This document shows, piece after piece, positions 54,114 through 63,762 of a stretch of 64,000 bases of DNA. The translations under genes and the position numbers were made by a program. A model generated the notes under the pieces. The model was not told where the DNA came from. It was given only the letters and a program-made list of their open reading frames with translations, and made no database searches. Origin of the DNA: an uncultured Ruminococcus sp. (GTDB lineage Bacteria; Bacillota; Clostridia; Lachnospirales; Lachnospiraceae); assembly GCA_934359255.1 (NCBI GenBank), contig CAKRLG010000006.1, positions 62,001 through 126,000 of the forward strand, read 5' to 3'. The first letter of the stretch is position 1; each line of letters begins with the position of its first letter.

Positions 54114-55115
54114 TCAGCCTACCAGTTTCGCCAGAAGTTTCAGACCGTGTACCCGCAGTGCGCACACAAAGATCCAAGGTCCGATCTTTTGTACCGTCGG
54201 AAGCTGGTGAAAATATCCCACTTTTATGTAGGGATTTTTATAGCATCGCGGGAAACAGGTTTCCATGATTTCCTGTACTTCCCGGCACATCCCGTCTTTC
54301 ACCTCTTTGCGGCATCCTCTTCCCGTATCAAACAACAGGCTCGTCATAATCCGGCAAATAAAAAATTCCAGTTTCAGGGAATCCATCGGATGCTCTTTGT
54401 CTGTACAGAATGCGATAGCATCCCGCAGTTCTCCAAAAGGCAGCTGCCGCATCTCCAGTTTCCGGTTTTTAATCGTGGAGGTTGTCGATTGGGGATTTGC
54501 ACGATAATAATATTCTCCGTCCCCGATAGTCTGAATGTTGGTGGCAACAGCTTCCAGTTTTAAGATCAGTGGAATGTCTTCACAGATCACACCTTCGCGG
54601 AAACGGATTTTCCAATTGTCAAACAGGTTTCTTCGCACCAGCCGGTTACAGCAAAGATATGACGGAATCCGGATCCCTTTTTCCTGATAATTGATCTCAT
54701 ACTTCTGAATGATCTCTCCCTGTTCTGTCACCTTAGTATAATTGCACATCACCATATCTGACTTCTTTTCTATGGCGGTGTCATACATTCTCTTCAGAAA
54801 ATCCTTTCCTATGTAATCGTCGCTATCAACAAATGCCACGAACTCTCCGGATGCCATCTCCAGTGCATGATTTCGCGCCGCTGACTGGCCCTGATTTTCC
54901 TGATAAATCACATGGATTTTATCCGGATATTTTTCTTCATATTCTCTCAGTATCTTCGCCGAGTGATCTTTGCTTCCGTCATCCACCGCAAGGATCTCGA
55001 TTTTCTCAAGGGACTGCTGTAAAATTGAATCCAGGCATCTATGAAGATATCTTTCCGCATTATAGACCGGAACGATCACCGATACCTTGATAAGTTCTTT
55101 ATTTTCATTTTCCAA
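54114..55115 (-). CDS. Family 2 glycosyltransferase (LicD-linked)
   Basis: 333 residues. The GT-A fold shows VSVIVPVYNAERYLHRCLDS, LAVDDGSKDHS, GQSAARNHALEMASGEFVAF and DSDDYIGKDFL (DxD region), then GVICEDIPLILKL. Hydrophobicity at the C-terminal end is modest. Its start lies inside the last codons of licD (11-bp overlap), which suggests that the transferase and the LicD modification act on the same unit. Confidence 0.9.
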   Translation of the reverse strand: MENENKELIKVSVIVPVYNAERYLHRCLDSILQQSLEKIEILAVDDGSKDHSAKILREYEEKYPDKIHVIYQENQGQSAARNHALEMASGEFVAFVDSDDYIGKDFLKRMYDTAIEKKSDMVMCNYTKVTEQGEIIQKYEINYQEKGIRIPSYLCCNRLVRRNLFDNWKIRFREGVICEDIPLILKLEAVATNIQTIGDGEYYYRANPQSTTSTIKNRKLEMRQLPFGELRDAIAFCTDKEHPMDSLKLEFFICRIMTSLLFDTGRGCRKEVKDGMCREVQEIMETCFPRCYKNPYIKVGYFHQLPTVQKIGPWIFVCALRVHGLKLLAKLVG

Positions 55116-55977
55116 ATGTCATTACCTCTTCTCCCGGAAACTGAATCTCTACAGGCATGTGATTTACCCTGTCTTTTTCATCCGGAAGTTTCATATAATC
55201 TCCGTAACATCTGGTCAGGATGGCATCATATCCGCTTGGAATTTTCACAGTGATATTCTCAAACGGCACATCCACCAGCTGTTCAATCTCTTTTTTCTCA
55301 ATGATCCATTTTTTTGCATCTGCGGCAAAGGTTGTCATCCGGGAACTTCCTTTCTCCGGTTTCTTCATAAATGCCTGATTACACTTTTTCCAGACCGTCT
55401 TTGCAGAGATTCCACATAGATGCATTCCACCATGCAGAATATGCCATATGGATCGCATCACAAAATTTTTTGCCGGTCCGTACTGACCGATCTGCGGCTC
55501 TTTGACCTTATAGATACTCAGGATCATCCCCCATCGCACCGCCCGGTTCAGCTGTTTTTCCATCTCTTCCTCATCATCAGAAATCTCATCATACGGAAAG
55601 ATATCAATATAGAATCCGGTAATGCTTCCCGACTTTTGCAGACTGTTTTCCACAAAACGTGTGCGATTCATGCGTAGTTTTGCAAAATACAGATGATATT
55701 CCGGATCCGTATCAACGGTCTGAAGAAAATATTCTTCCCCACATTCTTTCTGTGCAATCTGAAGGAATTTTTCATAATCTTCTCTCGGCATTCCCACATC
55801 AATATCATCGTCCCAGGGAATAAATCCTTTATGTCTCACCGTTCCGAGAAGTGTCCCGAACGCCACAAAATAACGCAGATGATATTTTTCACAGATTTCA
55901 ATATACTTGCATAAAATCTGTTTTTCCACATCTTTGATTCGATTCAATATTTCCGTATCGTATTCTCTGTACTGCAA
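55105..55977 (-). CDS. LicD family phosphotransferase
   Basis: 290 residues of the LicD family, which adds phosphocholine or another phospho-ligand to surface sugars. The characteristic N-terminal block FVAFGTLLGTVRHKGFIPWDDDIDVGM is present near residue 45. The start codon is TTG with GGGGAGGAACAGTTT before it. A consensus promoter lies at 56019-56047. Whether choline, ribitol phosphate or a different group is transferred cannot be read; no licABC genes are seen nearby. Confidence 0.9.
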   Translation of the reverse strand: MQYREYDTEILNRIKDVEKQILCKYIEICEKYHLRYFVAFGTLLGTVRHKGFIPWDDDIDVGMPREDYEKFLQIAQKECGEEYFLQTVDTDPEYHLYFAKLRMNRTRFVENSLQKSGSITGFYIDIFPYDEISDDEEEMEKQLNRAVRWGMILSIYKVKEPQIGQYGPAKNFVMRSIWHILHGGMHLCGISAKTVWKKCNQAFMKKPEKGSSRMTTFAADAKKWIIEKKEIEQLVDVPFENITVKIPSGYDAILTRCYGDYMKLPDEKDRVNHMPVEIQFPGEEVMTFGK

Positions 55978-56018
55978 AACTGTTCCTCCCCGCCTTTTGT
56001 CTGCTTTGATCTTGCACC

Positions 56019-56047
56019 ATTATATCTGTTGTAAAATCCATTGTCAA
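56019..56047 (-). promoter_or_regulatory. Promoter of the licD-GT2-wzx unit
   Basis: Minus strand TTGACA (56042-56047), 17 bp, TATAAT (56019-56024): perfect consensus. It is back to back with the plus-strand promoter at 56072. Confidence 0.8.
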
Positions 56048-56071
56048 GGTGAGCCGTTTCCCCTGAAAACC

Positions 56072-56100
56072 TTGAAATAAGGGATTGAAAATGGTATGAT
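56072..56100 (+). promoter_or_regulatory. Promoter of the plus-strand pair
   Basis: TTGAAA (56072-56077), 17 bp, TATGAT (56095-56100), about 45 bp before the GtrB-like gene. The two opposed -35 boxes are 24 bp apart, so a regulator bound between them could affect both directions. Confidence 0.65.
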
Positions 56101-56144
56101 GAAGCACAGAACACAACCCTTTAAGAAAGGAAATACAAGATACT

Positions 56145-57074
56145 ATGAGTTTATATTCTGTTGTTGTTCCGGTATATAATTCGGAACATACCTTAACGGA
56201 ACTTTATACACGTCTCGAAAAAATCTTCCGTGAAACCGTGCAGGAACCCTTTGAACTGATTCTTGTGGATGATGGTTCCAAAGACCGTTCCTACCAGATC
56301 ATGGAAGAACTTCGGCAAAAAGATCCCCGTGTGAAGATCATTCAGATGGCGAAAAACTTCGGCCAGCATCCGGCTCTTCTGTGTGGATTCTCTCATGCGG
56401 AGGGCGATTTCATCATCACCATGGATGACGATCTTCAGCATCCGCCGGAAGAGATCCCGAAACTGATCAACACCATCAGAGAGCGGGACGATGTGGATGT
56501 CATCATCGCCAGCTACGAAGGAAGAAAGCACGGTCCGATTCGCCGTCTCGGAACAAAAGTTTCCGTCTGGGCCACTTCAAAAATGCTTGGAAAAGATCCG
56601 AACCTGCAGATCACCAGTTTCCGGCTGATCCGCCGTTTCCTTGTGGAAGCCATGTTGCAGACAAACACCTATCTTCCGCAGATCGGCAATCTTCTGGTGT
56701 TAAGTTCCAACCGTATCATCAATGTACCGGTGCATCATGATGCAAGAGCCTATGGAAAAAGCGGTTATTCTTTCCGCCGTCTGGTCAAAGACCTGCTTTA
56801 CGATATCACTTCCCACTCAGCATTCCCGCTGCTTCTGGTACGTGATCTCGGCATCTGCAGTTTTCTGGTCAGTGTGGCACTTGGAATCTTTTTCCTGATC
56901 CGCTATTTCCTCTATGGTGTTTCCGTGGAAGGCTGGACTTCCCTGATGCTCATACTGCTGGCATTCTTCGGTATCACTCTGCTTTCCATAGGCATCATGG
57001 GGATTTATCTGATGAATATTCTGAACGAATCCAAGAAAATGCCACATTATGTTATCCGAAAAAAAGATGTCTGA
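56145..57074 (+). CDS. GtrB-like polyprenyl-phosphate glycosyltransferase
   Basis: 309 residues. A cytoplasmic GT2 domain (SVVVPVYNSEHTLTELYTRL, LVDDGSKDRS, ITMDDDLQHPPEEIPKL with the DxD) is followed by two C-terminal membrane helices (about 228-255 and 262-290). This layout is that of bactoprenol glycosyl transferases (GtrB/ArnC type), which load a single sugar onto undecaprenyl phosphate. It pairs logically with the GtrA-like flippase at 60837 and the GT-C enzyme at 59411. The sugar is unknown. Confidence 0.9.
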   Translation: MSLYSVVVPVYNSEHTLTELYTRLEKIFRETVQEPFELILVDDGSKDRSYQIMEELRQKDPRVKIIQMAKNFGQHPALLCGFSHAEGDFIITMDDDLQHPPEEIPKLINTIRERDDVDVIIASYEGRKHGPIRRLGTKVSVWATSKMLGKDPNLQITSFRLIRRFLVEAMLQTNTYLPQIGNLLVLSSNRIINVPVHHDARAYGKSGYSFRRLVKDLLYDITSHSAFPLLLVRDLGICSFLVSVALGIFFLIRYFLYGVSVEGWTSLMLILLAFFGITLLSIGIMGIYLMNILNESKKMPHYVIRKKDV

Positions 57075-57086
57075 CAGGAGGATTGT

Positions 57087-59345
57087 ATGAAACAGGAAAT
57101 TGGTGGATATCTGGAACTGGAAGTTTTCCACGGAAAAGAATATTATCCTGATCTTGTAAAAGTGAATCTTGGCCGTACAGCCCTCTGCTGGCTGCTGGAA
57201 TCCCGGAAGATTGAGACGCTCTATCTTCCGTTTTTCCTTTGTGACTCCGTGATCGATGCCTGCAGGCGGCAGGGAACCCACGTGAACTTCTATTCGCTGA
57301 ATGAGGATCTTACACCGGTTCTTTCTCCCGAACTTTCCCTGCATCCAGGTGAGTATCTCTATCTGGTCAATTATTACGGGCAGCTGACGGACGAAAAAAT
57401 TCTGCATTATAAAAAACACTATAAGAATATCATCGTGGATCACACCCACGCCTTTTACCAGCGTCCGCTTCCCGGTGTGGATACTCTGTATTCCTGCCGC
57501 AAATTTTTCGGACTGAGCGACGGCGCCTATCTTTCCACAGATGCCGCACTCACTGCAGGAAAGGATCGTGATGTCTCTGCGGAACGTATGGGTCATATTC
57601 TCGGCCGCTTTGAAAAAGATGCCGGAACGTATTATCAGAAAATGTTAGACAACGCAGCGACCTATCATCAGATGAAGATTCTCACCATGTCTCGCCTGAC
57701 GCAGAACCTGTTAAAAGCCATCGACTACGAACAGATCCGTCAGAAACGGAATGAAAATTACAGACTTCTGAAAGAACTGCTTCCATCCGATTCACCTTTT
57801 ACCCGCGTGACACCGGACGGACCCTTCGCCTATCCTTATTATCATAAAAACGGAATTGCACTGCGAAAAGCCCTGGCGAAAGAAAAAATCTTTGTTCCAA
57901 CCAACTGGTCCAACGTGATCCGGGACTGTGCACCCGAATCTTACGAATATCAGTGGGCGGCAGACATTCTCCCGCTCCCCTGCGACCAGCGTTACGGAAA
58001 CGAAGAGATGCAGCGGATTGCCGATGTGATTCATTCACTGGAGCCTTCTCTGGCTTCCTGTAACTTAGAAAGGACTATTATGAACAAACGTTTACTGATT
58101 CTTGGAACCCTCGGGGAATTTGAGCAGCTGGTGCAGAAAGCCAGAGCCCGGGGTATCTATACGATCGTCTGTGATGGCTACCCGGACGGTCCGGCACGGG
58201 CCTTTGCAGACGAATCTTATGTGATCCCGGTCACCGATACGGACCGGATCGCCGCCCTTTGTAAAGAAAAACAGGTGGACGGAATCCTCACCTCGTTTTC
58301 CGATCTTCTGCTGGAATGTATGGTGAAGATTTCCGCAAAAGCAGGTCTCCCCTGCTATTTGAGCCCGGAACAGCTTCCCTGGTATCGTGACAAATCTGCT
58401 ACCCGGAGACTGCTCGAAGAACTCGGTCTTCCTTCCCCTGGTTTTGCAAAGATTCCAACTTTCGGATTTGCTCCGGAACTGGTCGCACACCTGCATTTTC
58501 CACTGGTGACAAAACCACTGGATAAATACGGCTCCCGCGGCATCTATGTGGTACACAATCTTGAAGAACTGAAGCAGGCAATCACAGAGACCGCTTCTTT
58601 CACCGATCTTCCTGAAATTCTTGTAGAAGAATATAACGACGGTTACGAATTCAATATGATGACCTGGGTACATAAAGGAAAAGTCCATGTGATCAGCATC
58701 GCAGATCGCGAAAAGACGGACATCGGACCGGGGGAGATCCCGATCAGCACACGAAATGTCTATCCATCCTGCCTGTATGAACAGGTGGTTGCTCCGGCAA
58801 CCGCTCTTTTACAGTGCTACGCCGACAAAACCGGGCAGAAAGAGGGTGCGTTATCCATGCAGTTTTTCTGGAAACCGGAAAATGGCATCCAGGTCTGTGA
58901 GATCGCAGCCCGATTCTTCGGCTACGAGCACGAACTCACCGATATGGTATACGGGTTCTCCATCGAGGATCTGCTGTTGAATTACCTGTATGATGTTCCC
59001 GCACTGGAACAGATGCTGGATCAGCACGATCCACGAAAACCGATTTGCCACGGAGCTGTCCTGTATTTTCAGGGACGCCTGTTACAGATCCGTGATCTTT
59101 CTGTTCCACAGAAACTGGCATCTCATTCTGCGGTAGAAAAGCCATGGATTTTTTATCACGAAGGAGAATATGTCATCGCCCACGGGCCGAACCCTTATGT
59201 GGCACTGTACTATATCTCCTGTCCATCCAGAAAAGAACTGGATCAAGTAACCGGTGAATTTTTCGCTTCCATGACCATCCCGTCTTCGGATGGAAAAGAA
59301 GTTCTTTACCGTAACCAGATGCCTGACTATCCAAAAACAAAATAA
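57087..59345 (+). CDS. PLP-aminotransferase-like/ATP-grasp fusion protein
   Basis: 752 residues, two parts. Residues about 1-330 resemble DegT-type aminotransferases of sugar loci (YLPFFLCDSVIDACRRQG, a probable PLP Lys in YSCRKFFGLSDGAYL). Residues about 332-752 are an ATP-grasp ligase (KSATRRLLEELGLPSP, PLVTKPLDKYGSRGIYVV, PEILVEEYNDGYEFN, ALSMQFFWKPENGIQVCEIA). At the joint an in-frame ATG (58080) follows AGAAAGGACTATT, so the second half could also be made alone. AGGAGGATTGT starts the full gene. Likely role: attach an amino acid or acid to an amino sugar; inferred. Confidence 0.83.
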   Translation: MKQEIGGYLELEVFHGKEYYPDLVKVNLGRTALCWLLESRKIETLYLPFFLCDSVIDACRRQGTHVNFYSLNEDLTPVLSPELSLHPGEYLYLVNYYGQLTDEKILHYKKHYKNIIVDHTHAFYQRPLPGVDTLYSCRKFFGLSDGAYLSTDAALTAGKDRDVSAERMGHILGRFEKDAGTYYQKMLDNAATYHQMKILTMSRLTQNLLKAIDYEQIRQKRNENYRLLKELLPSDSPFTRVTPDGPFAYPYYHKNGIALRKALAKEKIFVPTNWSNVIRDCAPESYEYQWAADILPLPCDQRYGNEEMQRIADVIHSLEPSLASCNLERTIMNKRLLILGTLGEFEQLVQKARARGIYTIVCDGYPDGPARAFADESYVIPVTDTDRIAALCKEKQVDGILTSFSDLLLECMVKISAKAGLPCYLSPEQLPWYRDKSATRRLLEELGLPSPGFAKIPTFGFAPELVAHLHFPLVTKPLDKYGSRGIYVVHNLEELKQAITETASFTDLPEILVEEYNDGYEFNMMTWVHKGKVHVISIADREKTDIGPGEIPISTRNVYPSCLYEQVVAPATALLQCYADKTGQKEGALSMQFFWKPENGIQVCEIAARFFGYEHELTDMVYGFSIEDLLLNYLYDVPALEQMLDQHDPRKPICHGAVLYFQGRLLQIRDLSVPQKLASHSAVEKPWIFYHEGEYVIAHGPNPYVALYYISCPSRKELDQVTGEFFASMTIPSSDGKEVLYRNQMPDYPKTK

Positions 59346-59350
59346 GCACG

Positions 59351-59399
59351 AAAAATGAGCATATACAGAAATCAGTTTTTCCTGTATATGCTCATTTTT
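59351..59399. terminator. Bidirectional terminator between convergent genes
   Basis: AAAAATGAGCATATACAG (59351-59368) and CTGTATATGCTCATTTTT (59382-59399) form a perfect 18-bp stem. It serves both the plus-strand fusion gene and the minus-strand GT-C gene. Confidence 0.9.
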
Positions 59400-59410
59400 T
59401 GTAGTTATTC

Positions 59411-60832
59411 TTAATAAGCTGCCCGATATACCAGAAAATACGTCAGCAATGCAGAAAGTACTGCTGCTCCCTGTCCGATCCGGCAGATCCATACGCTTAT
59501 TTTTTTATTTCTGATCAGTTTTTCACTCCAGTTTTCATATCCCAGTGTCACAAAATAGAAAAACGGAAGCGCCATCGGCATGATATAACGTCCCTGTGCC
59601 TGAAAATCGCTTGCATAAGCATAATATACCAGCAATCCAACCGGTATCACCATAGCTCCCACCATACAGATGTGCATCCAGTTTCTCATATTCCACCATC
59701 TGTTCTTTCTCCATATCTCAGTGATAAGAATTCCATCTACATCGGCTTTTTTTTCTTTTTTTACAAATTCCGTGGTCAGACCAAATTCCCGGCGCAGTCT
59801 CCAACTGTTTCCGAGAATTCCCACTGCAAACACGATCAGATACACTTTACTCCACAGATATGGCATAAAAATATCAAGATGTCCGAACGTTCCAACAAAG
59901 CTTACCAGCACCGTACCCAACCAGTTATGCTGCCATTCTCCAGGTACCCACCATATCATATCCAGAATGCTCATTCCCATATTCACCGGAAGCACCCGGT
60001 TGGAAGGTTTTAACTCATCGATCGCATATTTTTCCGCATAGATGGAAGAAGTTTTCATTCCCAAAAAGTCTCCGTCATACAGGATTCCGCTCCGGATAAA
60101 CCACCATCCGGCCACGAGAAAGACAATTCCCAGCATCAGACAGCCTTTCTTCAGCATCTGCTGCCAGTCCCATTTCCGCTCTCCACACTTCATCATGCAG
60201 CCTGCAAAAAATACTGCACTCATCAGAAGATATCCATATGCATTGTAATAAGACAACATACACAATCCCATGGCAATTCCCATCTGTACACAGACTTTCA
60301 GACTCCAGCCTTCCTTACATGCCCTACACCAGCAGTACAGGATCCAGGCTGTCGTAAAAAGCGCCAGCCCATCCGTATTGATATAAGAAAACAAAAAACA
60401 GGTTCCCGGAAGAAAGCACACCAGAACTGCAAACAACCTTCCTGTCTCTTTTTTTTGAAATAACAGTTCTCCTATCTTCCAGGTAAACCATGCCATTCCG
60501 CATCCCAGAAGGACATTCACCATACGCGCTGCAATCACCGTAGCCCGGAAACTGTCCGTAAATACCTGCACAACCTTTGCAAATACCGCTCCTGCCATAT
60601 AAGGAAGAATGGGATTAAACGCATAGGAAATGCCCCAGTTGGCATTCCGTATCTCCGGATCCCGTCCATCCGGCAGGCTTCCATGCTTTACGATAAATTC
60701 GACGATCTGGTACCGCATACTTTCATCCGGTGAGGCATCAAACGGTGCCGCCAGTGCCCATAAAAGATAAAATACAAAAACCAGGACTACAAAAATCCAT
60801 ATTGCATATTCTGTTTTTACTGTTTTTTTCAT
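59411..60832 (-). CDS. GT-C type membrane glycosyltransferase
   Basis: 473 residues with about eleven membrane helices. The first extracellular loop has the acidic motif AAPFDASPDESMRY, as in membrane glycosyltransferases that use polyprenyl-phosphate sugars (PMT/ArnT/DUF2142 group). A longer frame begins at 60877, but AAAGGGTGATGGA precedes the ATG at 60832. It is 4 bp after the GtrA-like gene. With GtrA and GtrB this makes a complete outside-face side-chain glycosylation set; the specific sugar is unknown. Confidence 0.85.
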   Translation of the reverse strand: MKKTVKTEYAIWIFVVLVFVFYLLWALAAPFDASPDESMRYQIVEFIVKHGSLPDGRDPEIRNANWGISYAFNPILPYMAGAVFAKVVQVFTDSFRATVIAARMVNVLLGCGMAWFTWKIGELLFQKKETGRLFAVLVCFLPGTCFLFSYINTDGLALFTTAWILYCWCRACKEGWSLKVCVQMGIAMGLCMLSYYNAYGYLLMSAVFFAGCMMKCGERKWDWQQMLKKGCLMLGIVFLVAGWWFIRSGILYDGDFLGMKTSSIYAEKYAIDELKPSNRVLPVNMGMSILDMIWWVPGEWQHNWLGTVLVSFVGTFGHLDIFMPYLWSKVYLIVFAVGILGNSWRLRREFGLTTEFVKKEKKADVDGILITEIWRKNRWWNMRNWMHICMVGAMVIPVGLLVYYAYASDFQAQGRYIMPMALPFFYFVTLGYENWSEKLIRNKKISVWICRIGQGAAVLSALLTYFLVYRAAY

Positions 60833-60836
60833 TCCA

Positions 60837-61250
60837 TCACCCTTTATGCCTGAAAATAACCAGTTTGCTTGCCACATAATTCAGTATGATTACAAGTACA
60901 TTTGCCACACATTTAATCAATACATCGTTGAATCTGCACAGATCAGCAAAAATAAACATGCATGCCCAGTCCAGTATTCCCGTAGCCAGACGACAGGAGA
61001 AAAACGAAACTATCTCTTTACCTATTTCTTCCCTTGTACTGGCTTCGCTGTGAAATACCCATTTTCTGTTAGTAAGATATGCAAACAGAACTGATAAAAT
61101 CCATGCAAGTACAGTACTCACCATAACCGATAAGCCAAGTGGATGCGCAAAGATCCAATAGCTCACAATATTAACAAGCGTTGTCAGAACACCGAAGACA
61201 CCGTACGGAATAATGTCCTTGTACTTGTCCCATAGCTTTTCTATATTCAT
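60837..61250 (-). CDS. GtrA-like flippase
   Basis: 137 residues, four membrane helices, GtrA family (DIIPYGVFGVLTTLVNIVSY and VLIKCVANVLVIILNYVASKL). Such proteins move undecaprenyl-phosphate-sugar across the membrane. AAAGGTGGAAAAG precedes the ATG at 61250; a longer frame to 61298 lies in the terminator stem of the gene before it. It leads directly into the GT-C gene. Confidence 0.9.
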   Translation of the reverse strand: MNIEKLWDKYKDIIPYGVFGVLTTLVNIVSYWIFAHPLGLSVMVSTVLAWILSVLFAYLTNRKWVFHSEASTREEIGKEIVSFFSCRLATGILDWACMFIFADLCRFNDVLIKCVANVLVIILNYVASKLVIFRHKG

Positions 61251-61269
61251 CTTTTCCACCTTTCTTTTT

Positions 61270-61308
61270 AAAAAAGCAGGTACATTTCCACCATGCACCC
61301 GCTTTTTT
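61270..61308 (-). terminator. Terminator after the 816-residue glycosyltransferase gene
   Basis: A 16-bp stem with two wobble pairs (61270-61285 with 61293-61308), closed by A6 and T6 runs. It separates this gene from gtrA. I found no consensus promoter between it and gtrA, so read-through may drive the latter. Confidence 0.75.
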
Positions 61309-61311
61309 TGT

Positions 61312-63762
61312 TTATAATCGTTTCAGTGAGAAATCCTGGCTGTCCAACGTGAGGTTCGGATTATAGAACGGATCGCCATTCTTTAAAATCTCCGGCCAGC
61401 GTTTCTCAAACGTTGCGATTTCCTGATTGAATCTTGCCACTTTCTCCGGTGTATCTTCCAGTCCTCGGGATTTGGATTCGTAATGGTACAGTTCCGCATA
61501 TGGGTTGTACACAATCAGATATCCTGCCTGGCGAAGTTTCATACAGAAGTCAATATCGTTAAATGCCACCTGCAGTTCTTCGCTCAAACCGCCGACTTTC
61601 TCAAACGCTTCCCGTTTTACCATCATACAAGCCGCAGTTACCGCACTGTAATCCTGTGCACAAATGATCCGGTGGCAGTATCCGGTAAATCCACGCTTCT
61701 GCTGTACGAAACAATGTCCGGCGATTCCACCGAAACCGATGACCACGCCGGCATGCTGAATCGTATCATCTTCATAATACAGTCTCGCACCCACAGCACC
61801 CACATCTTCTCTGGTACAGTAACCAAGCAGTTCCTCCAGACAATCGTCGTTGATGATCTCGGTATCGTTGTTTAACAGCAGGAAATACTCTCCTTTGGCA
61901 TACTGCACACCGAAATTATTGATGGCAGAATAATTAAAGTGGCCTTTATAATACACCACATGCACTTTCGGATTAACCGCTTCAAGCTGCTCGTAATATG
62001 CAAAAGTTTCTTTTTCTTCGCTGTTGTTCTCCACGATAATATATTCATAATTGGTATATGTGGATTTTGCTTCGATTGAATCGATACACCGTTTCAGATC
62101 ATCAATATGATCTTTATTCGGAATAATGATCGAGATCAGTGGGTCATAATCCCGCAGGAATTTTGTCCGGTAGAGTCCCAGGAACTCTCCCTTGCTCACT
62201 TCCACGTTTACACCAATCCGGTCATAATGTGCCTGCACCGCCCGTTGTCCCGCATCAAATGCATACAGTTTGCTCTCCGGATTCTCCGATGTGGAATCTT
62301 CATGGCATCGCCAGTGATACAGGATCTTCGGAATATGATGGATCTTTTCCGCTCCCGCATGTTCCACACAACGGAAGATAAAGTCATAATCCTGCGCCCC
62401 GTCAAACTCTCTGCGTAACATTCCGACCTCATCGATCAGCGTTTTCTTTGCCACAAACAAATGGCAGATATAATTGACCGTACACAACAGATCCACGTTA
62501 TAATCCGGTTTGAAATGTGGCTGGAAGAACTTGTGTCCATCCATCGTCATCTTATCTTCATCCGAATATAGAACCTCTGTTTTCGGTTTCTCATTCAGTA
62601 CTTTCACACACTCATACAGGGCATGTGCCGTCAGTTCGTCATCATGATCCGCAAATACCACAAACTCACCTGTTGCCGCCTCGATCGCAGCATTTGTATT
62701 TTCTGAGATCTGTAACTGTTCCTGATGATCGATGACTTTAATTCTGCCCTCTTCCTTCTGTAACTGTTTTAACAGTTCCCGGATCGGAGAATCCGCACCG
62801 CTTCCGTCAGACAGGCAGAGTTCCCATTTGCTGTAGGTCTGTGCCTGCAGAGATTCCACCAGCGCACGGAGATATTTTTCCGGTGTCTTATAGAGCGGTA
62901 CAACCACACTGAAAGTCGGTTCCCAGGAAAAATGTTCCTGCCGCTGGCGTTCCAGTTCTGCTTTGTTTGGCAGATGTTTCGGAAGCCATTTCTGGTAAAT
63001 CACAGCGGCTTTATTTTTATTTTTTACTTTTCCGACCACTTTTTCCGCAAGTGCTACCGGACCATGTAGTTTCAGATAGCGACTGCCTTTTTTGCAGTAT
63101 TCATTCATCTTTTCTGCAGCAAGCTGTACCGGCTGCAAATGGATCTGTCTTCTCACCCGTACCGAACCCGCCTCAAAAACAATATAGAATTCTTTCAGCT
63201 GCTGGTAGTGAAGTTCAAAAAAGAACCCGCATTTTTCTTCTACCTCTGCCTCCGGATACTGATTCTGTACATCAACACGTTTCAAATGCTGGATCTCACA
63301 TGGAATTCTATTTCCACGGGAATTTTCCAGATAAACTTTTAGCGGCTCCGTATAAGCTGCCCAGCCGCGCACCCGGCAGATGCCGAGTTTCCGGTCTACT
63401 TCGGAACTCTCGATGAAATACTGGGGCATGCCCTGTCTTCTGGTCAGCTGCTTTACCGGAATCGAAAACCAGACATCTTTTTTCCCGTTTTCTACCGCAT
63501 AAACCACTAATTTTTTATATTGTTCCAACTTATCAGGAAGTACAATCTCCATCTGAACCCGGATCGCATCCACCAGATCCAGATCCTGAAAACGTTCCAG
63601 GGCACTGATGCGTTCCTGCTGCTTCAGATTTACCTCCAGTGGTTTCCCATCCAGCTCCGCTGCTGCGGTATGTTCCTTTGGCCAGGTGCCCTGCAGATGA
63701 TAGGTTTTCTCATCTGCAAGATCCAATCTTTCTTTTTCTACTACGAATACTTCTCGCTGCAT
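61312..63762 (-). CDS. Large two-domain family 2 glycosyltransferase
   Basis: 816 residues. An N-terminal beta-rich domain of about 260 residues (no recognisable catalytic motif) precedes two GT-A domains: FSVVVPLYKTPEKYLRALVE with FADHDDELTAHALYECV, and ISIIIPNKDHIDDLKRCIDS with LLLNNDTEIINDDC and FNDIDFCMKLRQAG. Same family as the 605-residue enzyme at 48921 but with the added N-terminus. GAGAGGAATTACT precedes the ATG at 63762; it overlaps the previous gene by 22 bp. Rhamnan-type backbone synthases are a reasonable comparison; substrates unknown. Confidence 0.9.
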   Translation of the reverse strand: MQREVFVVEKERLDLADEKTYHLQGTWPKEHTAAAELDGKPLEVNLKQQERISALERFQDLDLVDAIRVQMEIVLPDKLEQYKKLVVYAVENGKKDVWFSIPVKQLTRRQGMPQYFIESSEVDRKLGICRVRGWAAYTEPLKVYLENSRGNRIPCEIQHLKRVDVQNQYPEAEVEEKCGFFFELHYQQLKEFYIVFEAGSVRVRRQIHLQPVQLAAEKMNEYCKKGSRYLKLHGPVALAEKVVGKVKNKNKAAVIYQKWLPKHLPNKAELERQRQEHFSWEPTFSVVVPLYKTPEKYLRALVESLQAQTYSKWELCLSDGSGADSPIRELLKQLQKEEGRIKVIDHQEQLQISENTNAAIEAATGEFVVFADHDDELTAHALYECVKVLNEKPKTEVLYSDEDKMTMDGHKFFQPHFKPDYNVDLLCTVNYICHLFVAKKTLIDEVGMLRREFDGAQDYDFIFRCVEHAGAEKIHHIPKILYHWRCHEDSTSENPESKLYAFDAGQRAVQAHYDRIGVNVEVSKGEFLGLYRTKFLRDYDPLISIIIPNKDHIDDLKRCIDSIEAKSTYTNYEYIIVENNSEEKETFAYYEQLEAVNPKVHVVYYKGHFNYSAINNFGVQYAKGEYFLLLNNDTEIINDDCLEELLGYCTREDVGAVGARLYYEDDTIQHAGVVIGFGGIAGHCFVQQKRGFTGYCHRIICAQDYSAVTAACMMVKREAFEKVGGLSEELQVAFNDIDFCMKLRQAGYLIVYNPYAELYHYESKSRGLEDTPEKVARFNQEIATFEKRWPEILKNGDPFYNPNLTLDSQDFSLKRL

